Shown piece after piece: positions 12,526 through 26,960 of a stretch of 64,000 bases of DNA. The notes beneath the pieces are model-generated. The model was given only the letters and a program-made list of their open reading frames with translations, was not told the origin of the DNA and made no database searches. The position numbers and the translations under genes are program-made. The stretch is from Chionis minor (taxonomy: Eukaryota > Chordata > Aves > Charadriiformes > Chionididae): NCBI GenBank assembly GCA_013398295.1, contig VZSF01008977.1, positions 1,131,475 through 1,195,474 on the forward strand, given 5' to 3'. How positions within the stretch are numbered: the first letter of the stretch is position 1; each line of letters opens with the position of its first letter.

Positions 12526-15516
12526 GGTTTATTTGTAATTTCTTAAGGATTTATTCTTATAAAATTCAGTCCTGCTATGTTTGAATGAAAGGTTCGCTCA
12601 AGATATGTTAGATGGTGAATGTTATCAAAGAGTCTCTGAAAGGTTACTGACCATAAGGTCAAGGCAGTATTGTACAGCATAGTGTTACCGTATAAAAACA
12701 CACATATTATTTACTGGGGAAAGAGAGAGAGATGCGTCAGTTTTTTGTTTTTCTCATTGAGAAAACTTTTAGCACCTTTAGCCTGGAATTATTTTATTCA
12801 AATGGAGCTCTGGGTTATAAAACAAAACAAAACAAAATATATATGTTTTTGCTTTCAGATTGGCACCAAATACTATTACAACCACAAAATAGACATTATA
12901 GAAAACGCTGCTGGTACTTCTTATCTAAATCTGCAAGCACATTAACATTGTTTCCATTTAATCTCAGAAGTACACCTGCTCATTTATTCTGCTTGGAAAC
13001 CACCACTTAAGTTAGTGCTTTCAAAGCAAATTATGTCCTTTAGTGTAAGATCACTAAGCTGTTAAAACTATAGTTTCTGTGTGCTCCCACAGCAATGCCA
13101 ATTGATCGATCAACATCTAAGCTTAATTTTCAGTAAGAACAGCATGAGAGATTAATTTGTGAAAGTTCATGCTAACTGAGGAATAGATTATGTCTTTATT
13201 GTAGTTATGACTTATATGTTGAAGATGCAAATTAAGGTTATCTGGTCTTAGTTTGGAAGATATAGGAAATGAGATCACTTTTTAGCTGGAACTCACTTAT
13301 TTAAGTGTTGCCAAATTTCCCAGTACAGTCTGAAAGCGACAAGATCCATCCAAGGGGAGGTGAGATTATCTTGTTTTAGTAAGAAATATGCTAAACAGCA
13401 CAGTTACAAATACAGAAATATGTTGAATTTTTCCTTAATGTACTGAATATTCAAATATTTTCTAACCAGGTCAAGTTTATTTTTGATGAGAAATGAATAT
13501 TCTTCCAATCTTGGATTAATTTTCTTTTTATTAGCCAATTGTTATATACTTCATGGAGACTTTTGCAGATAGGTCCTGCTTGTCTTTATTCTTAGAACCT
13601 TTCCAATTCTTTGAAGAGCTCGGTTTGGGGGATTACAGAGGAGAACCAAGAACTTGCTGAACTTGCTTTTGTTTAGCTGCAGTTATTCTTGTTTTCCTTT
13701 GTTAGTCACTTTCTGTAAAAACTTTATTTTTCAAAATGACTAAATCAAATGTAAAGAAATCCACTTGCAAATTTCAGCCTAAGATATTTGTTTGCCAGTG
13801 TAAATTGTGCAAAGTCCATGAGCAGTTTCTCTTAAAGTACAGGGGCAAGTACAAAGTACAGTACAGCTTGCATTACTTTAGGAAACTAATTATGCAAGGA
13901 ATATAAAAATTTGCTTGAGGCTTATGCATATTAACCAGTGGATGAATGCATTCTCATTAAATATGGATGTTTGGGTTGTTCACTTGATTACTCATAGGGC
14001 CAGAATCAAAGGAACCATCCTGATGTAAGACTACAGCAACATCACCAAGGTTCAGGTGCCTATCTCTTATTGCTTATGCTTTTGTTAGCTATTACTCCCT
14101 GACTCACTTTTACCATGAGTCTATTAAATACTCTGTAGCAAGGACAGAGAATTTCTCTGCTGCAAAAAGGCTAAGTGTCCGAGCCTGTACTTTTTCCCTC
14201 TTAATCTCATCTCCCTTGCGGCTGTCGACCATCCCAGCTGCAGTAATGCTGCTACAACTCACTTGTGCAAGAATTCAAAGATCAGCCACTCCTTCGACAT
14301 CAGAGCTGAGCGCCTTCCTAGCAGGCACACATAAAGTGTGCCACTTGCATAGAGAGAATGAGAGTGGACAACTTTTCCTACCTTTTGCCTTTCCACGTAA
14401 CAGCTTTGATGTCACCTTTGCCATGCAATAGTCTAAATATTTTCATTTACTTCTCAAGTTTTATCAATTTATGAGATCTGGAAGAGACAGAAGAACTTAA
14501 AAATTAACTGAGTGGGTACCTACCAGTGCATTATACAGATTCTGATTGCTGAGTACTTTTAACCTTAGTGCTTGAGTAACCCTCACATGGATAGCATTGA
14601 ATATTTTAATTGGGCACCATGTGCAATTCCCAGGATGCCTTACATCAAGTTGTATACCATGTTCCTCCCATCACAGAATTTGTTTCTATATTTCTCTACT
14701 TGTAGTTGTGTTTTCAGGTATAAGCTCTCTAAATCCTGATCTCCCGATCTATTCTATTAGAATAGTAGTCCTTAGTTTTGGAATCACTAAGCATCAACAC
14801 ATCCACAGAGAAATTAAAAGCTTATTTCTGCTAATGCCTGAATGAAAGCAGACTGGATTTCTTTGGATCCAAGCATCTTCTCGTCAAGGCCTTCAGTCCT
14901 TGTTTGCGGGAAGGATACCTAACATAAGCCTATAATTGCAACCTGTAGGATAATCAATAAGACAGACAACAATTCTTCCAGACTGTTGAATGCTTAGTTT
15001 TCCAGATATTCTTACTGCTCCTGTTGGTATAGCTATTAGAGGTACGATAACTTGTGTAGTGTAAATATATATGATAGAAATTGATTGGAGCAATTTATAC
15101 TGCAGACCTTAAGTGGAACTGAATATATATGTGTAAGCCCTAAATCTGGAATTGTACTATTAGGATTTACTAAAAATAGTTATACCTTTGGGGGCTGCTA
15201 ATAACTTTCTGTTGTGTTAGGTTATTAAAAATAAGAAGTAAAACTTGAAATTTCTCATTTAATAGTTGTTTGGTGCTTCGTGGTTTAATATTCGATTTTT
15301 GAAGCCAAAGGCTGACTGACAAGATCAGCAAAAGACAAGACTATTTGCTGCAAAGACTGTGCTGTCTAAGGCTGTGTTGTCTTTTTAAGCCCTTTAGACA
15401 AAGACTTTCTCCCTTTTGTTCTCCAAGAATTTCCTAAGGAAAGTAAATTATTACAAGTTGGTGAGCAGTATAACAGGATCTGGCAAATGTGTGTTGAGTG
15501 GAGGAGAATACATTTT
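12526..15516. other. Non-coding DNA, no feature seen
   Basis: AT-rich, with no recognised element. A cluster of AGTACA/AAGTACA words near 13835-13866 is a minor local repetition. Confidence 0.5.
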
Positions 15517-15572
15517 TGCTCTTTAATGTGTTAGGGCTATTAGTGTATTAAATCTGCTCTTTAATGTATTAG
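15517..15572 (+). repeat. Short direct repeat, 18-bp units 38 bp apart
   Basis: TGCTCTTTAATGTGTTAG at 15517-15534 recurs as TGCTCTTTAATGTATTAG at 15555-15572, with one mismatch. The spacer also contains the partial word TAGTGTATTA. It is probably a local slippage duplication. Confidence 0.7.
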
Positions 15573-15916
15573 TGACAGAGATCCCCAGTAGACGTATAAT
15601 TGACCAAAAGAAAAAGAATTCTACGGAAGGAAACATGGGACGTTACAGATAATGCAACTGGGACAGGGGAGTTAAATTAAGTTGTCAGAATTTGCAGCAT
15701 TAACATTCATTTTGGAAAAATGAAACTCTGAATACATCTAAGCTAGCTGTCTGGGCTCTAAACCTTTACTTCCAAAGCAACGGAATTTCAGTATTGACAG
15801 ACATAAGAATGTTTTGAAGTCTGTTTTTAAGACTTTAAGTCCTGACTGCCCTGCTACTCTTTGTTAGTATGTCTAGAGTTTGACACTGCTACGAATAGTA
15901 TCCAGCCATGGTTCTC

Positions 15917-16080
15917 TGAGAGCTTTGTACAAAACACGGAATACTTGATGAGTTGATACGGCAGTGCATCTCTGAAGTATTATTTCTAGCCCATTTTTAC
16001 AGATGAGGAAACTGAGAATTGAAAGAACTTTCCCTGGCTTGTAAAAGATCCAGGGTTTAGATCCCAGCTTTACTGTGTAC
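15917..16080 (-). mobile_element. MIR: MIR-like CORE-SINE relic
   Basis: The plus strand carries CCCATTTTTACAGATGAGGAAACTGAG, the hallmark core of MIR in reverse complement (longest quoted word ACAGATGAGGAAACTGAG). It is followed by a diverged AAAGAACTTTCCCTGGC block, matching TAACTTGCCCAAGG, and AGGGTTTAGATCCCAGC, matching the promoter-proximal end GGATTCGAACCCAGGC. AGAGCTTTGTACAAAAC upstream fits the far tail. MIR elements predate the split of birds and mammals, so a copy this readable in a bird is old and unusually well kept in its core. Confidence 0.75.
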
Positions 16081-19000
16081 AATAATGCACATGACAATCA
16101 TGAGCCATTAAATGTCAGACAAATGAGTTATTGCTAATATGTGAGATGCAGACATGAAAATTGTTCTATGGAGACTTATTACAGGAGCTGCAGAAGGTTA
16201 GTGTGCTTCACAAATTACAAGCAAAATAATTTTATTGCATTAAAAATTTGTGAGGATTTTATGTGTGAAGCTTGTTTATAGTGAAGTTGATTTCTCTCCT
16301 GCTGCATCTTTGTTCTCAGCACAAAACTGTGGAGCAAATCTGTAGCAAAAATACTGCAATACGATTGTCAGTTCCTGTTATGTATCAGACCAAATTCTTT
16401 TCAGCCTTTTGAAAAGGAGTCGCTTAGGGTATGTTCCAAACTGTGGAACACTATGTAAGCGTATTGGAGCTTTGACTCTCACCTTGTTGTCTCATATGTC
16501 TCCTTAACAAAGCGATGGTCTCAATCCTCTTTAATGTAGGTCGGCAGTAAGAGTGCCAAATTACTCAGGTGTTTCCATCTGGTCCCTGTGGCATATCTCA
16601 TCATCTTCACTGTTGGCTGGTAACATCTGACAAAGCTGCCAAAGTTTCGTGTTAGAGGATACAGTGGTAATTGTCAGTTTAACACGTGGTTGTGGAATAC
16701 AAACAGCAGTATGCTTAGGTAAATATGCATCAAAAGTCCACAGACAAATTTTACATGCCCCTAATTAGAGGCTATTGTTCTGAAAATATGGATCATGGTC
16801 AAAAATAGATTTGAAGTTGGCTATAAAAGGGTTCCAAATCACTGACTGGTTCCATCAGTCAGTTAGATAAGTGCTGTACATGATGGGTTTTGTTCTGGTC
16901 TCATTATATGGCAGAATAGCCCCAAATTTCAGGACTGCTTCTGATGACAATTTCAGTGTCGTATATCTGGAAAAGGGTTAATTGTACTCAGTGTTAGTGC
17001 TGTAGGGTACAACCATGTAACTGAGATAAGGTCCATTTAGCCAACAAATACATTTTGTTGTATCCTTTTTCCCCTTAAAGGAAAAAAAAAAATGATGCAA
17101 GTCAGAGACTGTATGGTTTTGTCCACCTGGCAAAGATCCATCTTATCTCTGCATTGGCTGATGTCTGGCTCAGTACAGAGCAGAATAATTTTCTGAGCAC
17201 CATCAGAGTACTCACTTATCAGTGCTGCATTAGCATCAAAGAAAAACTTCCTGCCACTGGAGCTTTCAGTCAGAAGTTACAAATAAAACTGCTGAAATTC
17301 TTGTCTTACACTCAAGACAGTTAGTTTCCCTGTTCCTCTTCCTCTGTAATCTGGAACTAAAAGCAGTACTATTATGTCTTTGAATTAGGGAGGAAATAGA
17401 GAAAACTGACAGTTGCTCCCTCTTCACATCCCTGTTTTAAAACTTACTTTTCTCCGTTTACTTTTTGTGCGTAAGAGTAGTGAACAACATTAAGAATAAT
17501 TCTTCTACTGATAACATCCTTCCCTCTGCACAGGTCAAGACTTCAAACCAACCATTCACAGATTAAACAAAACACAGTACAATCAATTGGAAGCTGGTAA
17601 TCCACAATACTTTGTCAATGAAGATGAGCTTAAGCTACATAGATAAGAATATTGTACAATTCTCATTAGTAAAAATGTTTAGATGCCAAACATCCGCTTT
17701 TCTTCAAAGATTTTTTTTTTTTGAAAACTTCTTATCATTCTTGTTGTTCTCTCTCTTTTGATCTGCCTCTTTGGGTATGTCACTTAAAACTGGATACATT
17801 AGTCATCATTGTTGATTCTCTTTCAGTTCTTATGCAGACACTTCCCAAAAACTATGAGTACCCCATTAACTTGTATTCACTTTGTGACCCATTGTCACCA
17901 CTTCTAGCTCTTTTTCTACCAGAAAGCTGCCTAAGATGCTTTTTCTCCATTTTGTATGCATCTCTTAGATTTTTTTTTTCTCGAACAAATGCTTTTCACA
18001 ATTGGCTATTGTTCATTTCAGACAATTTCTTCAAAGTTATTCAAGTTTACATTGAAACAGAACCTATTTTTCCCACACACAGACAGCCAGCCCTGTTTGA
18101 AAAGATGTGGAAGAGTATAAGCACACCATTTCATCATCCAGATCCTTAACAGAAATATTAAACTGAAGTGGATGAAAGTATCCACCAAATGTGAAAGAAA
18201 GGTGGCTTGGTGTTGTATTTTGCTGAACCTGTTTATTTCTTTAAGTGTTTTTCAAACAGTAATGAACCCTAAAATCTTGCTGACCTTTCTGTTTTATCAC
18301 TGAGGACTCCACTTGTGATTTGGTCTTCCTTTTCTCTCAAATGGCCTAACTTCAGCTAATGCACTTGTCCACAAATGCAAGTACCTTTGGAGACTGACGC
18401 TTTTACTTCCACCCTGCAGAAGGCCTTATACCTCACCTGTATTTGTGACTGTCCTGTTTGGCATGCGGAAACCTGTAGCCTCTCTCCACAAAACTCTCTT
18501 TGCTTGCATTCTTAGACCAGTCTGGCTCCAACAACACTACAGTGCTCCTGGGAGCTTTTAACCACTTTTTGCACAGTTGTCTAAAATAGCTCTGCTCAAA
18601 AACTGGAGAGAAAATATTGCTGCTGAGAAATGTCATTTAGCAAATTCAGAAAAGACAGTTTTAGCAACTGAAAAGCTTCATAAGAGTGTACCAATTTTGA
18701 CGAAATTCTGTATAAAAGGCAGTAGAAAGGAGTCTTTCCAGCTCATTTCATTCGATTGGCAAAATATGCGTTTTCTACTTTGTTGTTTCAAGTTTTTATT
18801 TTAACTTCCTTTTTCTGTGGTTTTACATTATTGAAATAAAGTCTCTTGCTGGTTATGAATCATTCTTTTTCTCTCTCTGTTTTAATTTTAATCTCTTCGC
18901 AAATTTTTTTTCCCAAATTAAGAACGAAAACCATTTCAAGTGTCAGAATTTCCAATGGGAGATAAATTTCTGTTTCCAAACCCTTTTAGTGTAACCACCG

Positions 19001-22000
19001 ATTAGTTCCATATCCACTATTTTATGCCCAGAGCACTCCAGGCACCATGGTTTCTTCTCTGTAGATAAAACCTTACCAGCAAGAACATTTTAGATTCTCG
19101 GCAGAGGAGATACAATTCCAGTGATAAAAAGCCATTCCTCTAGTGATACTTCTGTGACTGGAAATGGAGGAATAATACGATTTACAGATATACTACATCC
19201 TTGTGGAGATGTTAGGGTAATATCATCATTGATATTTTACTGGGCTAGAAAACATGGTTCAAAGAAATTTCAAATATTGTGGAGGCCATAGACATACTTG
19301 TGTTATGGCTCTGTGATGACAAGACCAATAGACATGACCTCTTAGAAGCAACTCTACTGCATCGTCACTGTGGGTACATGTTTAGGAACAAAATCAGGTT
19401 TTTCCTCATTCTTTGCTAATGATAATTCTCTGTGCAGCCCAATGACATCTAATTAAAGAGGAATAAAGATAAAAATTATAAAATAACCGCTTTAAAGTAT
19501 CCCTCCCCCATTTTTTTGATTTCTTTTTTTGGTCTCTTATTGCGCTGTAACTACAGTGCTGATGACTAAGGTGGGGATTCATCTCACCTCTTTTCCACAC
19601 CTTTATATGTCTGCAGAGCAGATGGCCAAGCTAACTGTACAAACTGCATTTATAAGCCATGGAGAAAACTAGGTACATTAACCATCTTGACACAGGCACT
19701 CTGGAAGTACCCATTTCTTTCCTGGCTACATAACAGTTGCCAGAACTCCAGCGTAGTTGTAAAAAACTCTCTTCGAAGACACGAATCCGTCCGTGAATAT
19801 CAGAAATTAAAAATGAGCAGTAACTGGTGAAAGCACCTGCTATGCATAATCCTGTAACATTTCTCGCCTTATATGACACACAAACCATAGCGAGATCCCA
19901 TATCTCAGCACAGCCCTGGAGCAACCTTTTTCCTCAGGTCCCTGCAGGTGAGATCCATCAATGGGGCATGGATGTCCCATGGCTTCATGTGCAGAGTGTG
20001 GCCTCCGGTGCAATCCAGGGGATGTATTTGGAAGTGCAGAGCTGTGCTACCAGCTTAGTGGGAGTCCTGACCTTCTGTCTGGGCATGGAGAAGACTAAGA
20101 TGCTGTATGGAAAGCAAATGATAGGTCCCAGGGAGATAAATAACAGCCAGCTCAGAAAGTGATGGAGGTCAAAGTTGTGATTTTGTAATAAAAGGAAAGC
20201 TGCATGACAGGGGGTGTGTTTTACTGACAATTACGATGTCTGTGCAGAGCGGAGAATGCACTGAGAGTAGAAAACTGTTTTGAAAACCCTGTGCCAAGCA
20301 CCTTTGATATCTGAAAGAAGAAACACATTAAAACTGAAAAAGTATCTCAAATTTATCTTAACATGGGCTGTTTTTGCTTTGAAATAAGAATTACTATGAA
20401 GATTGCTATGAATACTTAACTGAGCTAATGCCTAAGGCCTGTCTCAGCTTGTGCTAGAGAAAGAGGCTTTCCTTGAATTTATGCTAGTATCGTTATTTAG
20501 ACTGTCATGCTTTTACTGTAGGGAACAATAAAAACATCTTCACTGTTTTAAAATTTTAGTTGTCTTTGAAATAGCTGGGGATTTTATCATCCAAATGCAG
20601 GCACTTCTGTTTCTCTGAGTTTTTATGGGAACAGTAATCAGAGATAAAACTATTAAACTGCCAGGCTGGGATCGTTTTATGGCGTATTTGTGAGTAAGTA
20701 TGATTATGAATGTTACAAATAATTCCTTCTGAATTATTTGTCAGATTTGTCCTGCTGCATAATGTATAGAGGAAAGGTTACTCCATACAGCTGTCTGTTA
20801 TCATAAATTAATTTAACACTGCATTTAAAAAAAACATTGGCCTGACAACTTTGGAAACAGAGTCCTTAATTCATGGCCATTCTCTGTACAGTTGTTCATG
20901 CTGTAGTTCTGATGGGAAGTGTTCCATAATGATCCCTTCAAAGGTGAACGTAATGGAGTAAGATGTGAACTTGCACGTGTTTGTGCTTCCTTTGGCTCTG
21001 CAAATTGAATATTGCAATGTGGTGGACTGGTGGGTAGCAGTGGGCTTCTCTGGAGAGAGACAGAAAGAGTTATAGGATGATAACTATGATGTGGATATTT
21101 GGTTTAATTAGAAAGACTTTAATCCTAGTCTTGGAAAATCTTTAATGGGTCTACATTAGGACAGCCAAGAGACTGAGCCAATGGTTGTGAGTAGATAGCG
21201 TTACACTGGCTGCCTTGAGAGTGAAAATCATGATGGTTACTGATGACAGGAATTGTATATTTAGAGTGACAAAGTCTGTGTCCTTTCATTTTACTTAAAT
21301 TATAGTCAGAGGCAAAACACCCAGCGGGTGGCATAATTGTTTATTTTCACTCTCAGTTTCCCAAGACAATTCCATCTCTTCTAGAGGCCTACCATGGCTC
21401 CTGTTTTCCATGCCCATCCCTCCTTTGTTTGGCTGCAGTGCAACATTGATGAAATACCCCTGGGAAGCATCCAGGGCTTTGGTACTTCAAAGACAGCCAG
21501 AAAAGGCTTGGCCCAGAGCTTGGCCAACCTCAGGGACCAGCTAGAAAGCCACAGTAGATACTAGAAACTAATGGAAGCAAGAGGAGGAGGGAAGAAGGAG
21601 GTCCTGCAACAGCAGGAGCTGGAAAAGTGAAGAGCAACAGCGCCAAGTGCACAGATGAGTCCCTGTCAGAGCTCTCCCTAGCCAGAAGAGAAGGTGGGAG
21701 TAGGTGATGTGCCAGGACCTTCCTCCTGGGCAGCCTGCTTCCTGCTCCTGCACTCCCTGCTGTCCCCATCTGACTCCCTAACGCAGGATTAGATGAGTTT
21801 CTGCTTTGGGTACCTAGGAACAAAAATGGTGGTAGGTGAATTATCCTGTTGGGTTGCCTTTGGTTTACTTAGCTATTCTAATGTATAGTTGTACCCCAAA
21901 GTTCTCTTCATATACCACATTTTACCATATTTAGAGATACGGCACCACCTACCTATTTGAAGTGATGGAATGGTCCCCTAACTCCTCAGGAACAGTGTCA

Positions 22001-25000
22001 CCACTTGTTGAAAAGAGATTTTGCTGTAGGTTTCCTTCAAAGAGCTTCTAGATGGAATTGCAACATTTAAGAAACAAAAAAAACAAACAAATGGAGGCTC
22101 CCAAGATCTCTCTCTTGGGAGGCAGGAGATGTAGATTTGAGCCTTTTGAGCCTTCAAGGCAGGAAACAAATTTAGGCCACACGCATTCTGAGAGCTGTTG
22201 AAAATCATCTGGGCTGATGGCTATGTCTCTTCCTCCAACAGTTTAATAAGTCTCTCAACTGTTTTTCTTATAAAACCTCAAAAAAAAAAAAAAAAGAAAG
22301 AAAACAAAAAAAAGAAGATTTATTTGGGGTTAGTGGAAGGTTTTTTTCACTATCCAAAGAAAAGAGAGTCTCAATTGTTGGTAGGAAAAAATGAAATTCC
22401 TTTTCACCCCTATTCACAAATGATTAAGGCATTTTTCATAATTTTCTTCTCTTTCCTGATGTTATTTCTGATGGTATTTCAGATATATTTCAGTTGTCTT
22501 TTAACTTTGTACTTTAAGGATATAAAATTCTACTTTCCCCTCTACAGACATTTCCTCCTACTCCTTGCTTAATCTTAAGCGCTACCCTTATTTTTCTATC
22601 TACACCCACACCCAGGAATAATTTCCCTATCTGAAAGTGATTTTTTTAAATTTTCTTTTTTTCCACTCAGCTGAAACTTTCAATACAGATAGACCGCATA
22701 CCTTGTGTCTTTAGTACCAAACAAGTTCCATTGTCTTGAATGACTTCTTTGGCGAAAAATGTGATAAAAAAAGTTTAGTTCTCTCTTTCACACATTTTCA
22801 CAGTATTTTCACTGTTGATTGTTCCATAAATGCTAAGTAATATAAATTCAATTTACCTGCTCCATATGCTTAGACTTCTCCTCTGAAATGCATCAGAGAA
22901 TATATTCGTATTCTCCAGCATGCACCTGTGATCCTGCAGAGAGTTATTTGCCCTTATTTTACTTCATGCTTCTCCAATGGTCCACTTAATTGTGGCAGAG
23001 TCTTTGCAGGATTGGGACCCATGAAACTGATTTCTTGGTGTGCTATTTTGAGGGTGATCTTATGACATCCAGTAATAACTTTGCCACTAAGAATAGGACT
23101 CATTTGAACAAGGTGCCATACAAACTCAAGGTGACCCCTGCCTGATTCCCAGCATTTACATCTAATCAGAGATTAAATATAGCAAATGTGAAAAACAGAG
23201 AAGAGGAGGAGGGATGAAACAGTGAAAGTCTTGCAGAGACCTAGTATTACATAGTAGTCTGTATCATCAAGGTATTAATTAAAGACAAGTTTTTAAATGG
23301 CAGTGAATCATGAACCCAGTTTACATTTAATCCCTTTTGTATTTCATGTGTTTATTTTATTTATCCTTCTCACTTCCATACCAATAACCCCTAATTATCC
23401 ATCACTACAGAGTCTTTACAGAAAGAAGAGTGTCCGGAAGACACACTTAGTGTATGGAAGAGTTGATGAGTTCCTCTTACAGTCCAGCACATAAATGACA
23501 AAAAGTGTCATTGAAAACTTTTGAAAAGACCCAGATAAAAAATACTTGTGAAAGACAGTCTATGCTTTCCAGATGAATTCAAAGACAGGCAGCAACCAGA
23601 AAAATACAGCAGACATTAAGTTCTTCGTATTCCTTCTGTAAATTCTGACAGCTGCCAAAAAGCAAGAGAAAAAATATTTATAGAAACCAAAATGTAAATG
23701 TTTAATAATGAACTTACTGTGCTTGGAGTACAATACCTTATTTCAAGAAGAAAATTAATGTTGTCTTTCTTAAAAAATTTCACTAACACTAATCTATACA
23801 TTCCTATGTGTTTATATTACTATGTGACTACATCCTGAGAAGATGGAAACTTTTTTTCAGTGCTCTGAAAATTTTTTGCAGAGCTTGAAATTTAGGCTGT
23901 TTACTCCAGGTTTTAAAAGCAAAAGGAAGCCCCATAGCTAAAACAAATAGAAAAAAATCACTTGTTGGCTCTTGTTTCGAGCAGAAAATTGACTCAAAAA
24001 AAAAAAATTACAGCACTTCTAAGACAGAAATTCATGCAATGAGTTTTGGCTCAGTGCATGACACTTACTTTGCTAAGCTTTCCCCATTATGACTATTCAA
24101 GGGTGTCATTTATTTAAAGCGTGTAGAATCAACCAAAATTTCTATCATAAAGGAAATCTAAACAAGACAAAATGCACTTATTTTTACAGTAATGAATTGG
24201 TTCAATTAACTCAGAAGTTGCCTTACAAATATATAGTAACGGCTGTTTTGTGTTGTAGCTATACTAGTCTAAGAACATAGGAGGAAAAAAAAAGCGTAGG
24301 GAGATTTAACAGGTTTTATTAAGCAGTCTAATGCAGAAATAAAAAGCTTTCTGTCACATGGTAGATTCATGATACCTGACAAAGAAACAACAGACTCAAA
24401 GTTAACCACAAGTTAGAAACAACTGATCATTTTTTAATTTAATTATACTAATCAATTGGATGACTATAGAAAAAAAAAGGAGTAATTAGCACTTTTGGAG
24501 TTGGCAGGTATGGAGGTGACAGGCTCAGCTGTGGTGCAACAGCCAAGAGCAGAAGTCATTTGCACAGGCAGAACAGAGAGATCAAATAGGACAGGTTGAC
24601 GGCAATACCACAGTGGTTTATGAAATTGATGTGTCTTCTGATATTTTTTTTTTTTGTTAAGGAGTTAATTTAGTTCACATCTCTCAAAGGCATTTTATGG
24701 ATCTTTGAAGATGTCTAACTTAGGTCAGAGACAGTTTTTTTGTTAAGCTTAGTAGATATAATCATCCTCTATCAAGGTGCAATGGTATTTCATTGCCACC
24801 CATGTGGTTTCCCCATGTGCACTGGGTGAAATATATCACTTACTGAAATACCCACATGTTGTATTCAGAACTCCTGAGCACTTTCTTCTGGGGGACAATT
24901 ATGACGGTTATAAAGGTAGGATGGAAGGTACTGCAGTTCTTGTTCTGGAGCAGTTTGGTTGCAAGCAACATTTGTCAGCTTGTGGATGGGCTTCCATGAT

Positions 25001-26869
25001 GCATTTGAGTGGTGGGCTCACCGTAGGCTCACCCTAGGCTCAGGTGAATGGTGGGAGAGGAGAAGTGGGAAAACGTATTTCAAAATACAACCTTCGATCA
25101 CATTGTTCACTTTTTTTGTGGAAATATCAGCCCATAGTTATTCGGAAATTGCTCTCCTGCCCCATGAATACTGCCAGGCATGATGATCTCTAGCCTTCTG
25201 CCTGTCTTTTCAACATGTATTTGATTCCATGCAAGTTTTTTAAAATAACACTTGATGTAAAAGCTTAAGTTTCATTGAAAACATGTCTTTGATAATTTGT
25301 ATTGTGTATTTATCCAGGACAGTCTACCACTTTTATGAACATTAGAATAATCAGTATATATGCTGTGTGGGGCAATAGGAATTCCTTTTCCTCTTAGGAA
25401 AATAACTTCTTTTATTCTTATTAGTATATGAAAGCCAAATAAAAAAGTATGATTTAAGGAGTCTCTAGTCTTTATCACAGGTGTTTTGAAGTGAGCTGCT
25501 AACCAGATTTACATTCAATAATTTATATTAGGGCTAGGAAAAAAGTATTTTTTTTTATTGTAAAAACCATCATTCCTGCAGCTGGTGCTTCAGCTTGTGA
25601 AGTTGTCCCCTTTGCTCTGTGCTCAGTTAACTTCCAAGATAGGGGTTCTACAGTCTCTCTTCTGTCCACTTGGCAAAGTCATTGCAAACTGATTTTTGAG
25701 TTGCCATGAGCAGGTTGTGAGAGACCAGTCAGCTATTCTCTGCTGGTGTCAAGATGCCACGTTTGCATCTGGAGTGGTACACTGGTTCATAGGCCAAGAA
25801 TGAAAGAGAATTTCAAACTTTTGATGTTTTAATGGCAAACAGTTACGATTTTTGCTAGTGACTTTCCACTCTGATCCCAACATAATAAAAGGGTTTTTTA
25901 CTAATCTGTACTTAAGAAAATAGATTTCCACTTGCTTTGGGTGAACCTGTTCATGAACAGTTCTTTTTAATACAAGAGAGTATCCGAGACCTTCTCATCA
26001 GATTCCACTTATCTTTTGCAAAAAAGACATAAATAACTATAAAACGTCTTGTCCTTCGTATGTTGAACTGCCAGTAACATACGGGATTGAAATCAGCCTG
26101 GAATAAATGTATATATATTTGAAAGAGTTAACAAAGCCTTATATAAATCATTACAGGAAGTGTAAACTTGACAGATCTAAGTCATCATTTTCTAACCTAA
26201 CTGACAGGAGTCAGAGATTATTTCATCATCATAATATTCAAAAATTATAGGCTCAAGGTGTTGGGATGAGCAAGACTTGCCTATGAATCTGTTTTTCAGA
26301 AGAGAATATTTTTTAGAATATAAGTAACTAATCTGAAGAATGGATAGGTGTATAGAAAAGAGGGTACGGAAGTAGTGCCCAACAGATTCTAGTTCAGTGC
26401 CTTTTCCCTAGAGTGTCTAGTACTGTGCCTTACACCATGTGGAAAAGCAAAGCCTCAGTTAGGTAAGTGCCAGAAGCCTCCATGTTTTGGGAAGTTTCTT
26501 CGCAATTCCCACAGTTACAGCTTGTTTTGAGTTTTGAAGCGAGAGGGTTGGTATCCCTTTGGGACCTAATGCAAATGTCCTAGATTAGGTTTCTTGCTCT
26601 CTGGGCTGGAACTGGAACCAATTACAAGCTGCAAAAAGAAGTTATTCATAAACTGCTTAGTTCGTATATTTTTAAACCATCTCTTGATCAAACTGTAATA
26701 GCAACTTCACTGCATATGTGAGAAATTTGCATTGCAAATGCACATAACTAAGGATATGAGCCAGACCTCCTACCCTGCCCTATTCCTCCTCACCACGCAT
26801 TTGGCTTGTTCTTTAGATCTAATGAAATGTGCAAAATGAGCATGATGGTTCTGCCCTTTGTTGATCTCC
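16081..26869. other. Long non-coding stretch, nothing gene-like
   Basis: Nearly 11 kb without a recognised repeat or exon, apart from the A-rich tract near 22.3 kb. The longest open frame (17721-18149, plus) is hydrophobic and low in complexity, without any motif. The GC-richer patch at about 21530-21790 has open frames on the minus strand that look like compositional artefacts. An AATAAA with GT-rich sequence downstream occurs near 18834, without an upstream exon. Confidence 0.5.
22280..22316 (+). repeat. A-rich simple tract
   Basis: About 17 consecutive A residues followed by GAAAG, AAAAC and further A runs. It could be a decayed poly(A) tail, but no retrocopy body is recognisable upstream. 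Confidence 0.85.
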
Positions 26870-26960
26870 AGATTTTCATAAGCTTGTAAGGTCTCCAGGG
26901 CAGGAACGCTTTCTAACCAGCCTCTAAGCTTTTTCTAAATATGTATAATTAGGTTTGCAA
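26870..26960 (+). mobile_element. L2/CR1-type 3'-tail relic
   Basis: GCTTGTAAGGTCTCCAGGGC followed by AGGAACGCTTTC parallels the amniote LINE/SINE tail motif GACTGTAAGCTCTCCAGGGCAGGGACTGTC. Further downstream the similarity is lost. It is a short and old relic, judged on one conserved block. Confidence 0.4.

Noticed and set aside
12128..12538. 136-codon plus-strand open frame.
   Set aside because: It has no motif, and its end runs through a probable L2-type tail relic. It is most likely chance.
17721..18149. 142-codon plus-strand open frame.
   Set aside because: Hydrophobic and Leu/Phe/Ser-rich, as expected from T/C-rich DNA. No domain and no exon boundaries.
18830..18840. AATAAA followed by GT-containing sequence as a possible transcript end.
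   Set aside because: A common word in AT-rich DNA. There is no exon or retrocopy body upstream.
21530..21823. Overlapping minus-strand open frames in a GC-richer patch, with a Leu-rich stretch.
   Set aside because: Several frames are open at once, which is a composition effect. No signal peptide or family match could be supported.
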